DNA of 27,255 nucleotides from CAYNYM01 sp049366815 (GTDB taxonomy: Bacteria; Desulfobacterota; DSM-4660; Desulfatiglandales; HGW-15): contig JBMNCO010000169.1 in assembly GCA_049366815.1 (NCBI GenBank), positions 1-27,255 of the forward strand, read 5' to 3'. A program made the translations under genes and the position numbers. How positions within the stretch are numbered: the stretch's first letter is position 1; the number at the start of each line of letters is the position of its first letter. Shown here in pieces: positions 1 to 7,698 of the stretch. The notes below the pieces were generated by a model. That model ran no database searches and had not been told where the DNA came from. It was given only the letters and a program-made list of their open reading frames with translations.

Positions 1-4
1 GTCC

Positions 5-1084
5 TTACAGGACGCCCTGTGGGTCGATAGCACAATCAAGTACTCCTGCACCCCTCACGGTGGCAAGCGTCCCGGCCCAGATCTCCCTCAGGCCACGTAT
101 ATTCTTTTCACTCCCGATGGCCCAGACAGAGCCTCCTCCACCTGCCCCTGCAAACCGTGCGCCACATCCCCTGTTCTCCGCCTGATCGATGAGTTCTTGG
201 GTCAGGGGTATGAGGGCGTCCGGTGTAATTTCCCTCCGAACGGCCATCTCTTCCCTCAAAAGGGCGGCGGCCCCGTTCCATTTCATGTGCTCAGTGGCCG
301 AGGCAAAGCGATCAACGATCCTGTTGGCCTCGATCCAGCCGGATCGGGTTTTGCCGGAAAGAAAGTCGGTGATCCACCGGCGATTGATTCCGGCAGAAAC
401 GTGGCTCTTTCCACTGAATGCCACGAGAATCCGCTTGGACAGGGCCTTCAAGTCGTCACGGTTCATCAGGGCCCGGCGCTCAAAGGGCGTTCTCCGGTTT
501 CCATATCGCCACACCCAGCGATTGGCCCCGCCGTAAACGGCTGCAGCTTGATCCTGGATGCCGCATTTTCCCGTACTGACACCGTCTTCAAGGTGATAGC
601 CGAGGTGGAGGATCTCTCCGCCTGACATGCCCTTTTTTCCCTGCAGCACGGCCACCTTGGAGAGGGCCTTGATCAGGGCGACAAGAGCGGTGCTTGAACC
701 GCCAAGCGCAGACTTCACGGGAGAGTCGGACCGGATCCTGATTTCCACCCCATGAAATCCGAAATATGAGATTGCCGCAAAAAACAGACCGAAGGCCGAA
801 TCAAAGGGAAGCCGGTCGATCCTCTCCTCTTCCCTCTTCGAGAAACCCTCTGAAGAGATCCTTACCCGACCCTCCTCATAGGGTGATAAATAGACCCATG
901 TCCTTAGATCCAAGGCCATATTGACACTCACCGGCCCAATGCCCTCCAGAGGGAGGGCCATCGCCTTGATGTCCCAGGTGCCGCCTGCGTCGATTCTACA
1001 GGGAGCAGAGGCCGTTACGGTATTCTTTTCAAGGATTTTTCTGATTGAGGTGGGCATAGTATCAAAAGAAACCGTCCGGACCAT
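5..1084 (-). CDS. GHMP-family sugar kinase
   Basis: Probable ATP-dependent small-molecule (sugar or sugar-phosphate) kinase of the GHMP fold, cytosolic, 359 residues. The family's glycine-rich ATP loop is visible at residues 125-133 (SALGGSSTA), an N-terminal substrate motif at about 27-38 (APCRIDAGGTWD), a GIQDQAAAVYGG segment at about 175-186, and the C-terminal glycine motif GAGGGG at 313-318. This pattern resembles heptose 7-phosphate kinase or fucokinase-type GHMP kinases, but the substrate cannot be read from sequence. The gene is complete, with its stop at the very edge of the window. Its start is uncertain: Met1 follows a palindrome directly and has no clear ribosome site, and Met10 at position 1057 is an alternative. 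Confidence 0.8.
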   Translation of the reverse strand: MVRTVSFDTMPTSIRKILEKNTVTASAPCRIDAGGTWDIKAMALPLEGIGPVSVNMALDLRTWVYLSPYEEGRVRISSEGFSKREEERIDRLPFDSAFGLFFAAISYFGFHGVEIRIRSDSPVKSALGGSSTALVALIKALSKVAVLQGKKGMSGGEILHLGYHLEDGVSTGKCGIQDQAAAVYGGANRWVWRYGNRRTPFERRALMNRDDLKALSKRILVAFSGKSHVSAGINRRWITDFLSGKTRSGWIEANRIVDRFASATEHMKWNGAAALLREEMAVRREITPDALIPLTQELIDQAENRGCGARFAGAGGGGSVWAIGSEKNIRGLREIWAGTLATVRGAGVLDCAIDPQGVL

Positions 1085-1098
1085 GGGGTGTCTGACCC
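1085..1098. repeat. Short REP-like palindrome before a start codon
   Basis: GGGT-gtctg-ACCC (1086-1098) is a small palindrome touching the proposed start codon of the GHMP kinase. A related core (GTGTCAGGCAC) lies in front of the HAD gene at 6916-6926. Both resemble the core of REP-type palindromes, but two short matches are weak evidence. Confidence 0.25.
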
Positions 1099-1237
1099 TG
1101 TGAACAGGGACTGCTGCATTTTTGGAATGATGTAGTCATCAGAAAGTCTTTCTCTGAGGAGGAAAGCACCGTACCTAAAGGGAGGAGCACAAGACCACTG
1201 CGCGGTGCCATGAGGCCCTGCACCTCTTTGGGGCCCT

Positions 1238-1966
1238 TTACAGGGGCGGAGACCACTTGTTGGTGGACCCGTCATAGGACCAGCTTTCATCCAGGGCCTT
1301 CCTGCTGGTGAATTGGGGATTTTCAGCCCATAGCAGCATCTGTTGATGGGCCTCATTCAACCGCTTGAATTTCTCGGCGTCGCCCCCCATGTCAGGGTGG
1401 TAAATCTTGGCCAGTCTCTTGTAGGCCGATTTTATTTTCCCCACATGACCATCCGAATAGAGTTCATCCGCCTTCAGTTGCAGCAGCGCCATGGCCTGTC
1501 TTTCGTTTTTTGAGACCCTGGGTCTTGTGGTTTGGTATGGCCTGATTGAGGCGGGAGTAATGCCCTTCCTGTGGTTCTTTTTCAGGAGAAGGAGGGACGC
1601 ATAGCTTCCAGAATTCCTGTTGTTGATGATGCTGTACCAATCCTCACCGGATTGAAGTATGAGTCTCTTGAGATCCTCTGCAGGTTTTTGTCCTGACCGT
1701 CTCTCAAGGAGAAACCTGGAGATCTCCTTTGACCACACAGGGAGAACATCCAGGATGACATAGTGCTTGCTGAAGGTAAATGCGGCGTATCTCGCGTTAA
1801 AGACCTTGAGCAGGCCTTTTGACAGCGACAGGACCCAGAGCATTTGTTGCTTACAATCAGGGGCACAGTAACGCCTCCCCCCCTTTAAAAAGGAAGCACC
1901 GCAGGCAAGACAGCGTCTCATTCTGTTGTTGTCCGTCTGAGACGGGACAATATCCAGCTTGTTCAT
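1238..1966 (-). CDS. Zinc-finger J-domain (DnaJ-like) protein
   Basis: Protein of about 242 residues with a C-terminal J domain: the HPD tripeptide is at about residues 190-192 in IYHPDMGGDAEKF, preceded by the helix KIKSAYKRLAKIYHPD and followed by FKRLNEAHQQML. J domains stimulate Hsp70 (DnaK) ATPase activity. The N-terminus carries C19-x2-C22-x11-C34-x3-C38, a likely structural zinc site. The middle (about 40-150) matches no family I recognise, and the Gly/Phe and central Cys-rich regions of DnaJ are absent, so it is a specialised co-chaperone rather than DnaJ. The frame stays open upstream to 2410, but that stretch overlaps the promoter and start of divergent mltD and has no recognisable protein pattern. 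I therefore start at the ATG at 1966; the ATG at 1921 is also possible. Confidence 0.7.
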   Translation of the reverse strand: MNKLDIVPSQTDNNRMRRCLACGASFLKGGRRYCAPDCKQQMLWVLSLSKGLLKVFNARYAAFTFSKHYVILDVLPVWSKEISRFLLERRSGQKPAEDLKRLILQSGEDWYSIINNRNSGSYASLLLLKKNHRKGITPASIRPYQTTRPRVSKNERQAMALLQLKADELYSDGHVGKIKSAYKRLAKIYHPDMGGDAEKFKRLNEAHQQMLLWAENPQFTSRKALDESWSYDGSTNKWSPPL

Positions 1967-2174
1967 TTCATCCACAGAATCAAAGGATATGGGCCCTAAA
2001 AAAATCCCCCGATAAAAAGCCACAGGGTCCTGCTTCCTGGTTTGCAGAGGAAAGACTATAACCAAAAATGGGGAAAGAATCAAGGTCTTCCCCAAGAGAA
2101 TCCTTGCGTTCGGCGGAACCTGCCCCGGAAGGACGAACTTGTTTTGGCCCCTTATTTGCATATACAAACACGAG

Positions 2175-2203
2175 TTGACCATTTGTGAGGCATCCTCTAT
2201 ACT
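2175..2203 (+). promoter_or_regulatory. Sigma-70-type promoter for mltD
   Basis: TTGACC (2175-2180), a 17-bp spacer, then TATACT (2198-2203). It points at mltD and predicts a leader of about 100 bases that starts with a small hairpin (CCGTCT...AGACGG, 2204-2222). I recognise no riboswitch class in that leader. Confidence 0.55.
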
Positions 2204-2312
2204 GCCGTCTTCAAAGAGACGGTAAGGGCCGAGCCATAACCCCCATGCTTCGCGCGGGCAAAGACAATGGTCACATGGTCGCTGCGAAGGACTGAAAAAG
2301 GCGAAGATCGGT

Positions 2313-4142
2313 ATGAGATGCAGGAACTTAAGAAATAGATTGCTGTGGGTCCTGAGTTTGTTGTTTTTCACCGGATGCGTGCAAACAGGCCCATACATTG
2401 TTGGCGACAATGAGAAGGCACCTTCCCAAGAGCCTATTCTCCGCGAAAAAGAGACACCAGCCCTAAAAACCGCGGACCCACTTACGACCGACGAAAAGGC
2501 TGAAGAGCCTCAAAAGGAACCCCGGCAGTTCTCGGTCATTGAGGAAAAGGAGAACGCCACCGAGGCGGAATCGGCATCCTCAACGACACAAGAATTACTC
2601 GACGCCGCGCTGGACTATTGTCAGACATCCAATGATTTCTGGGAACATGGGGACCTGGACAATGCCCTCGATGCCCTTGACAAGGCCTATGCACTGATTC
2701 TGAAGGTCAACGGGGATGAAGAGCCGGAGGTCTTTCAACAGAAGGAGGATCTGCGTTTTACCATCTCAAAGCGCATTATCGAGGTCTACAGTTCCAGATT
2801 TACCGTGGCCAACGGAAACCACAAAGCCATTCCCCTTGTCATGAACGCACACGTGGAGCGAGAACTGACCTCCTTCAGCGGAAGGGAACGAAAATTTTTT
2901 CTGGACGCATACCGCCGTTCAGGCAAGTACCGTCCCGCCATTGTCCAGGCCTTGCAGGAGGCCGGCCTGCCTGAAGAACTCTCCTGGCTCCCACTGATTG
3001 AGAGCGGCTATAAAGTGAGAGCCCTTTCCAGGGCCCGGGCCCTCGGCATGTGGCAGTTTATTGCTTCCACCGGTTATAAATTTGGGCTGAACAGGGACAA
3101 CTGGATCGATGAGAGGATGGATCCGGCAAAATCCACTCAAGCAGCCATCGCCTATCTCAAGGAACTCCACCAGATTTTTGGTGACTGGACCACCGTCCTT
3201 GCGGCCTACAACTGCGGCGAAGGGGCCGTCCTCAGACGCATCAAGACCCAGAAGATCAACTACCTGGACAATTTCTGGGACCTTTACACCAAGCTCCCCT
3301 CTGAGACGGCATCCTATGTACCCCGATTTCTGGCCGTGCTCCATATATTAAATGATCCGGCGGCGCATGGGTTTTCTCTGCCGGCTGTTGATGAACCCGT
3401 TGCGGCTGAAGAGGTGACGATAAACAAGCAGGTCCACCTCAAGGCCATCGCCAAGCGACTCGGTATCCCTTATCCCCTCTTGAGGGACCTGAATGCCGAA
3501 CTCCGTAAGGACCTCACCCCTGACTGGTCCTATGATCTGAAGGTCCCGGAAGGCAGAGGAGACATGCTCCGTGCCGAATTGAGTGACATTCCCGTCTGGC
3601 AACCGCCTGCACCGACCTACACCGTCCACAAGGTGAGGAAGGGGGATTCTCTGTCCCTGATCGCCGGGCGTTACAGGACATCCATCAAGGCCATCATGGA
3701 TGTGAACGGTCTGAAGAGCAGCTTATTAAAGGTGGGCTGGCGCCTCAAAATACCCACCAAGGAATATTACGCATCCACCTCGGGGAAAAAGGCCGCCTAT
3801 GCCCTCGGTCCCGGAGAAAAACTTTCCCAATATGTGGTCAAACAAGGTGATTCCCTTTATAAAATCGCCGACCGTTACAACACCACAACAAAGGCCCTGA
3901 CAGCCATCAACCAACTGAAGTCCTCAAGGCTCGGCATAGGCCAGGTCCTTATGATTCCCAGTGTCAGGGCCACGGCATCTCCACCTCCCTCCACAAAAAA
4001 ATACAGCGTCAGGTCAGGTGATTCACCCTATATCATCGCAAAGAAACACAACATGAATCTTGCGTCATTCCTCGAATTGAACAAACTCACCCCTCACAGC
4101 ACCATCTTCCCCGGTCAAATCCTGAAAGTGACCGTCAATTGA
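2313..4142 (+). CDS. mltD: Membrane-bound lytic murein transglycosylase D
   Basis: Lipoprotein that cleaves peptidoglycan glycan strands between MurNAc and GlcNAc, forming 1,6-anhydro ends, at the outer-membrane face of the periplasm. The 609 residues comprise a lipoprotein signal (hydrophobic LLWVLSLLFFTGC, lipidated Cys in the first 25 residues), an acidic low-complexity linker, an SLT domain (about 215-335) with the catalytic glutamate E230 in LIESGY and the motifs ALGMWQF and AAYNCGEG, and three LysM peptidoglycan-binding repeats at about 435-478, 506-551 and 563-607. The architecture and length match MltD/DniR proteins. It is a single-gene unit with its own promoter (2175) and terminator (4153). 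Confidence 0.93.
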   Translation: MRCRNLRNRLLWVLSLLFFTGCVQTGPYIVGDNEKAPSQEPILREKETPALKTADPLTTDEKAEEPQKEPRQFSVIEEKENATEAESASSTTQELLDAALDYCQTSNDFWEHGDLDNALDALDKAYALILKVNGDEEPEVFQQKEDLRFTISKRIIEVYSSRFTVANGNHKAIPLVMNAHVERELTSFSGRERKFFLDAYRRSGKYRPAIVQALQEAGLPEELSWLPLIESGYKVRALSRARALGMWQFIASTGYKFGLNRDNWIDERMDPAKSTQAAIAYLKELHQIFGDWTTVLAAYNCGEGAVLRRIKTQKINYLDNFWDLYTKLPSETASYVPRFLAVLHILNDPAAHGFSLPAVDEPVAAEEVTINKQVHLKAIAKRLGIPYPLLRDLNAELRKDLTPDWSYDLKVPEGRGDMLRAELSDIPVWQPPAPTYTVHKVRKGDSLSLIAGRYRTSIKAIMDVNGLKSSLLKVGWRLKIPTKEYYASTSGKKAAYALGPGEKLSQYVVKQGDSLYKIADRYNTTTKALTAINQLKSSRLGIGQVLMIPSVRATASPPPSTKKYSVRSGDSPYIIAKKHNMNLASFLELNKLTPHSTIFPGQILKVTVN

Positions 4143-4152
4143 GTCTTATCAG

Positions 4153-4180
4153 AAGGGGGGTCTCTGCGGAGCCCCCCTTT
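4153..4180 (+). terminator. Intrinsic terminator of mltD
   Basis: AAGGGGGG pairs with CCCCCCTT, with an inner CTC/GAG extension after a bulged T and a TGCG loop; a short T run follows. It lies 11 bases after the mltD stop. Confidence 0.8.
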
Positions 4181-4336
4181 GTCCATTTTCGTGACGGATC
4201 CGTCAACATTTCGATAATATGCCGAAAAAACTCTAGGGCATTGCTTTCCATTCACACGTTATTGATATTTTGTAACACTTTAGCCCTTTGAAAAATTCGA
4301 AAGGAAATCATGCACCCTTTCTTACCTTTCAAACTA

Positions 4337-4365
4337 TTGGCCTTTTCTTCAAAATATGATTATAA
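4337..4365 (+). promoter_or_regulatory. Possible promoter for the alcohol dehydrogenase
   Basis: TTGGCC (4337-4342), 17-bp spacer, TTATAA (4360-4365) within a markedly AT-rich stretch (about 4200-4400) between mltD and the next gene. The -35 match is weak. Nothing else is recognisable in this gap. Confidence 0.3.
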
Positions 4366-4443
4366 AAATCTATGTTGCGAATGTAAATTTTGCCACTCTC
4401 CTTTTTTCGTCCTAAAATCTTTGCAGGGGGAGGACCGAGTACT

Positions 4444-5475
4444 ATGAGAGCGATGGTCTTGGAGGAGATTTCCGATCTCGACGCCAACAATACGCCCCTG
4501 AGGTTGCGGGTGGTTCCGGATCCGGTCCCGGATGACCGTGAAATCCTCGTGAAGGTCTCGGCTTGCGGCGTCTGTCATACCGAGTTGGATGAGATTGAGG
4601 GCCGCACCCCCCCACCCTCTTTCCCCATGGTCCTGGGACATGAGATCATTGGCAGGGTCGAGCAGGCCGGAACCCTGGCAAAGAAATTCCAGAAGGGAGA
4701 CAGGGTCGGGATCGGCTGGATTCATTCTTCCTGTGGCCGATGCAGGTTTTGTCTTGGAGGGAATGAAAACCTTTGTCACGAATTCAGGGCCACCGGGAGA
4801 GATGCTCATGGCGGCTACGCAGAATACACGGTTGTGCCGGAAGACTTCGCCTATCCTATTCCCGGGCCGCTCACGGATGAGGAGGCGGCACCCCTGATGT
4901 GTGCCGGGGCCATCGGGTATCGGTCTCTCAGGCTCACAGGTCTCAAGGACGGCCAACGCCTGGGGCTTACGGGTTTTGGAGCCTCAGCCCACCTTGTGCT
5001 AAAACTGGCAAGACATCGGTTTCCCCATTCCGATGTGTACATTTTCGCGAGAAGTGAGAAAGAAAGGTCTTTTGCCAGGGATCTCGGTGCCGTCTGGGCC
5101 GGTGATACGGAAGAAGAATCACCTGAAAAGCTTCATGCCATTATTGACACCACACCGGCGTGGAAGCCGATCGTCGAGGCCATGAAAAACCTGGAAAGGG
5201 GTGGAAGGTTGGTTATCAACGCCATCAGAAAAGAAGATAGAGACAAGGACTGTCTCTTGACTCTGGATTATCCGTCACATCTCTGGATGGAAAAAGAGAT
5301 GAAGAGCGTAGCCAATGTGGCCAGGCGTGATGTCGTCGAATTCCTGGAGATTGTCGCGGAAACATCTATCAGGCCTGAAGTTGAGATCTACCCCTTGGAA
5401 GAGGCCAACAGGGCACTGGTCGAGCTCAAGGGGCGGAAGATCCGGGGTGCTAAGGTCCTGAGGATAAACAGATAG
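4444..5475 (+). CDS. Zinc-dependent alcohol dehydrogenase (MDR family)
   Basis: NAD(P)-dependent medium-chain dehydrogenase of 343 residues. Catalytic zinc ligands are apparent as C44 (CGVCHTELD), H66 (GHE) and the Cys of PLMCAGA. The structural zinc lobe is C97-x2-C100-x2-C103-x7-C111. The Rossmann segment GLTGFGASAHLVLKLA is the variant glycine motif typical of the AdhA-like subgroup. The substrate cannot be deduced. The frame is open upstream to 4390, but the strong ribosome site GGGGGAGGA at 4426-4434 fixes the ATG at 4444. Its neighbours, mltD and a SYLF protein, have no evident metabolic link. Confidence 0.88.
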   Translation: MRAMVLEEISDLDANNTPLRLRVVPDPVPDDREILVKVSACGVCHTELDEIEGRTPPPSFPMVLGHEIIGRVEQAGTLAKKFQKGDRVGIGWIHSSCGRCRFCLGGNENLCHEFRATGRDAHGGYAEYTVVPEDFAYPIPGPLTDEEAAPLMCAGAIGYRSLRLTGLKDGQRLGLTGFGASAHLVLKLARHRFPHSDVYIFARSEKERSFARDLGAVWAGDTEEESPEKLHAIIDTTPAWKPIVEAMKNLERGGRLVINAIRKEDRDKDCLLTLDYPSHLWMEKEMKSVANVARRDVVEFLEIVAETSIRPEVEIYPLEEANRALVELKGRKIRGAKVLRINR

Positions 5476-5545
5476 TCCTTGATATGGTCATTTTCCCGCC
5501 CTCATTGCTTTGGGAACGATGACATCTTGTGAAAGGAGATATTTC

Positions 5546-6232
5546 ATGAAGAGCCCGATCCGCGTCAGTTTAGCGTTGTCTATTGTCGCTTTTTTCTGTC
5601 TCGGCACTGCGACCTTGGCCGGGACGAAGGAAGACGGAGACGTCCTTGTAACCAAGTCACGTGTGGTGGTGGAAGAGATGTTCCTGAGCCCCGACAAGGG
5701 CATACCCAGATATCTGATCGAAAAATGCTCCGGTCTGGCTATTATCCCGGACATGATCAAAGGCGGTTTCATTGTCGGAGGTTCCTATGGTAAGGGCGTG
5801 GTCATGGCTCACAAATCAGAGGGTTGGACCGGTCCCTCCTTTATATACATCGGTGCCGGCAGCCTGGGATTTCAGATCGGGGTGCAGTCCACGGACCTGA
5901 TTCTGGTGATCGTTGGACAAAAGACCATGGATGCCTTCCTGGAATCGCAGTTCAAGCTGGGTGCCGATGTGGCTATTGCGGCCGGACCGATCGGTGCCCA
6001 GGCCACGGCGGCCACCGAAATTATGCTGAAAGGTGGGATCTATTCCTACTCAAGGGCAAAAGGGCTTTTTGCCGGTGTGTCTCTGGAGGGGGCCGCTATA
6101 GGAAACGATTTCGATCTGAACCGGGCCTATTACGGCACCGTGAGTACCGCCAAGGGCATCCTCCAGGGTGGGTTGGAGACACCACCCGCAGGTCAAAAAT
6201 TGAGGGAGGTCCTGAACAATATCAAACCCTGA
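5546..6232 (+). CDS. Exported SYLF/Ysc84-domain lipid-binding protein
   Basis: Protein of 228 residues with an N-terminal signal peptide (hydrophobic core VSLALSIVAFFCLGTATLAG) and a SYLF (Ysc84) domain over most of the mature part. Landmarks are CSGLAIIPDMIKGGFIVGGSYGKG, then GFQIGVQSTDLILVI, and the late YSRAKGLFAGVSLEGAAI with an AYYG. Eukaryotic SYLF domains bind phosphoinositides and actin; bacterial members are exported and of unclear function. The ribosome site AAAGGAGAT (5532-5540) selects the ATG at 5546 over an in-frame codon at 5510. It lies 70 bases after the alcohol dehydrogenase and may be co-transcribed with it. Confidence 0.88.
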   Translation: MKSPIRVSLALSIVAFFCLGTATLAGTKEDGDVLVTKSRVVVEEMFLSPDKGIPRYLIEKCSGLAIIPDMIKGGFIVGGSYGKGVVMAHKSEGWTGPSFIYIGAGSLGFQIGVQSTDLILVIVGQKTMDAFLESQFKLGADVAIAAGPIGAQATAATEIMLKGGIYSYSRAKGLFAGVSLEGAAIGNDFDLNRAYYGTVSTAKGILQGGLETPPAGQKLREVLNNIKP

Positions 6233-6281
6233 CCTGAGTTCCGAGCCTGGTTTGGGGAGGCAAGCACCATTTTGGGCAGGC

Positions 6282-6911
6282 CTATCCACCTCCAACTATC
6301 CTGAGGACCTCCTCCAGACTTTTCACGGTGTAGTCAGGTTCAGGGTCGCCGGGGTGCATGACGGCCTGATCCCCCTCGGTCAACAAAACCGTTATGGCTC
6401 CAGCCGCATTTCCACAAAGAATATCAAAGCGAAAATCACCCACCAGTAAAATTTCCGAGACCGCGATGCCCATCATTTCTGACGCCTCATAAACCCCATC
6501 CGGACGAGGTTTGGGTGGGGAATCATCCCGTGTGATGATCACCGAAAAATCAGCCCGATCAATGCCATTGAAACGTTCCAGGGCCAATAATACCGATTTC
6601 AGGCTGTTTCGTGTCAGGATGCCCAAGGGGAGTCCCATTTTCTTAAGTGTGAAGAGACAGCGTTCTGCACCCTGATTGGGAAAGGATTTCCGGGCCGCCT
6701 CCTCCTCCATGTCATCCAGAATCTTCTTTAGAGGTTCCCTCTGCTCTTGGGATAATGTGTCGAAATACTCCAGGATGGGTAACTGCAAGGGACATTGAAT
6801 CGCCCGCTTGATAGCTGAAAAATCTATGGCACCTGGAAAGGTAAGGGTGCCGTCAAAATCAAAGAGAATACCCTTGATCTTCTTTTGATCTTTTGAAAAA
6901 GGCCTATTCAT
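6282..6911 (-). CDS. HAD-superfamily phosphatase
   Basis: Predicted cytosolic phosphohydrolase of 209 residues with the four HAD motifs in order: DFDGTL near residue 17 (nucleophile and acid/base Asp), ILTRN (motif II Thr), KPRPDGVYEA (motif III Lys) and LLVGDFRFD (motif IV Asp). The helical cap between motifs I and II is of the phosphoglycolate-phosphatase or pyrophosphatase type. The substrate is unknown. It is the last gene of the minus-strand run that begins with the sigma factor at 9616. I chose the ATG at 6911; an upstream extension to 6989 would run through a palindromic GC-rich spacer. No strong ribosome site is visible. Confidence 0.85.
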   Translation of the reverse strand: MNRPFSKDQKKIKGILFDFDGTLTFPGAIDFSAIKRAIQCPLQLPILEYFDTLSQEQREPLKKILDDMEEEAARKSFPNQGAERCLFTLKKMGLPLGILTRNSLKSVLLALERFNGIDRADFSVIITRDDSPPKPRPDGVYEASEMMGIAVSEILLVGDFRFDILCGNAAGAITVLLTEGDQAVMHPGDPEPDYTVKSLEEVLRIVGGG

Positions 6912-6982
6912 TTTGAGTGTCAGGCACCGGGCGGGACGCAAGCGGAAGCGCGCATACGGTTCGCGCACGATTATTCGCCCAC
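6912..6982. repeat. GC-rich nested palindrome between genes
   Basis: An outer pair GGGCG (6929-6933)/CGCCC (6976-6980) encloses GCGCG (6948-6952)/CGCGC (6962-6966), next to GTGTCAGGCAC (6916-6926). It resembles an intergenic REP-type element or a structured spacer between the Cys-rich gene and the HAD gene. Confidence 0.35.
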
Positions 6983-7000
6983 GACGCACGGCCCGTCATT

Positions 7001-7216
7001 TTAAGCCTCCCCCTTTGCCTCCAGTTCCAGACGATAACGCTTCTCGCTCCTGCGGCACAGTTCCCAAATGATGCACTGGGGCCGAAACTTGCAATATCCG
7101 CAGGGTTCGGTACAGGCCTCACAATTGTCGAGACATTCCTGACAGTATCCGATATCCATCTTCTGGCAGGTTACGCGCGCATCGCGCTCTGGATGGAAAC
7201 GACAATTCATAGGCAT
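7001..7216 (-). CDS. Small Cys-rich (B-box-like zinc-binding) protein
   Basis: A 71-residue protein with 12 cysteines. The N-terminal half follows a B-box-like pattern (C-x2-HPE-x6-C-x2-M-x4-C-x2-C), and the C-terminal half adds CEACTEPCGYCKFRPQC. It probably binds zinc or an Fe-S centre. No family with a known function is recognised. It starts 11 bases after the cytochrome b-like gene, with AGAAGAGGG upstream of its ATG, so it belongs to the same transcript as the Fe-S/cytochrome b pair. An assembly or regulatory role for that pair is a guess. Confidence 0.65.
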   Translation of the reverse strand: MPMNCRFHPERDARVTCQKMDIGYCQECLDNCEACTEPCGYCKFRPQCIIWELCRRSEKRYRLELEAKGEA

Positions 7217-7227
7217 ATGACCCTCTT

Positions 7228-7698
7228 CTAATAAGTCCCCCTCAACCAGCCCCTTTTAAAAATGAGGAATGCAAGGGCGACTATAACAAAGGATATCATG
7301 AATCCCAGATGGCCGAGGTCTATTATGAGGGTCAGCTCGGGGGAAAATGTGATATCCGGCAGATTTTTCAAGACCCTGAGGATTCCCGTTCCAACCAGCC
7401 CCGCCATGAAGAAAATACGCACATAGGCCGCTGCCGTCAACCTGTATGTGTTTTTGTTCCGCAGCACGTAATCGGTCATGAAATAGGCCAGGAGGCCCAT
7501 CAGCGCTATGGCACCAAGGTAATGGAGCGTGTGCGTGAAATAATAATCGGCCGACCATCCCAGTCCCGGTATGTCGGCTATATAATAGCGCTTAAAGATG
7601 GGCATCTGACCGAACCCCGTGATCGCCATCACGACCAGAACAAAGACGTAGGCCCCTTTGAGGATCGGAATGCCCGCAAATTCTGTTTCCTTCCTCAT
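7228..7698 (-). CDS. Four-helix cytochrome b-like membrane subunit
   Basis: A 156-residue integral membrane protein with hydrophobic segments at about 15-30, 55-75, 90-108 and 124-147. Histidines in helix 2 (H56, H59) and helix 4 (H130) could ligate b-type heme, as in the membrane subunits that carry electrons between periplasmic Fe-S proteins and the quinone pool. Its ATG overlaps the stop of the preceding Fe-S gene (ATGA, 7695-7698), indicating translational coupling and a shared complex. No catalytic subunit (formate dehydrogenase, hydrogenase, reductase) is encoded nearby, so the electron donor or acceptor is unknown. Confidence 0.75.
   Translation of the reverse strand: MRKETEFAGIPILKGAYVFVLVVMAITGFGQMPIFKRYYIADIPGLGWSADYYFTHTLHYLGAIALMGLLAYFMTDYVLRNKNTYRLTAAAYVRIFFMAGLVGTGILRVLKNLPDITFSPELTLIIDLGHLGFMISFVIVALAFLIFKRGWLRGTY

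Noticed and set aside
1967..2410. N-terminal extension of the J-domain protein
   Set aside because: The frame is open, but it runs through the mltD promoter and start on the other strand and shows no protein family pattern.
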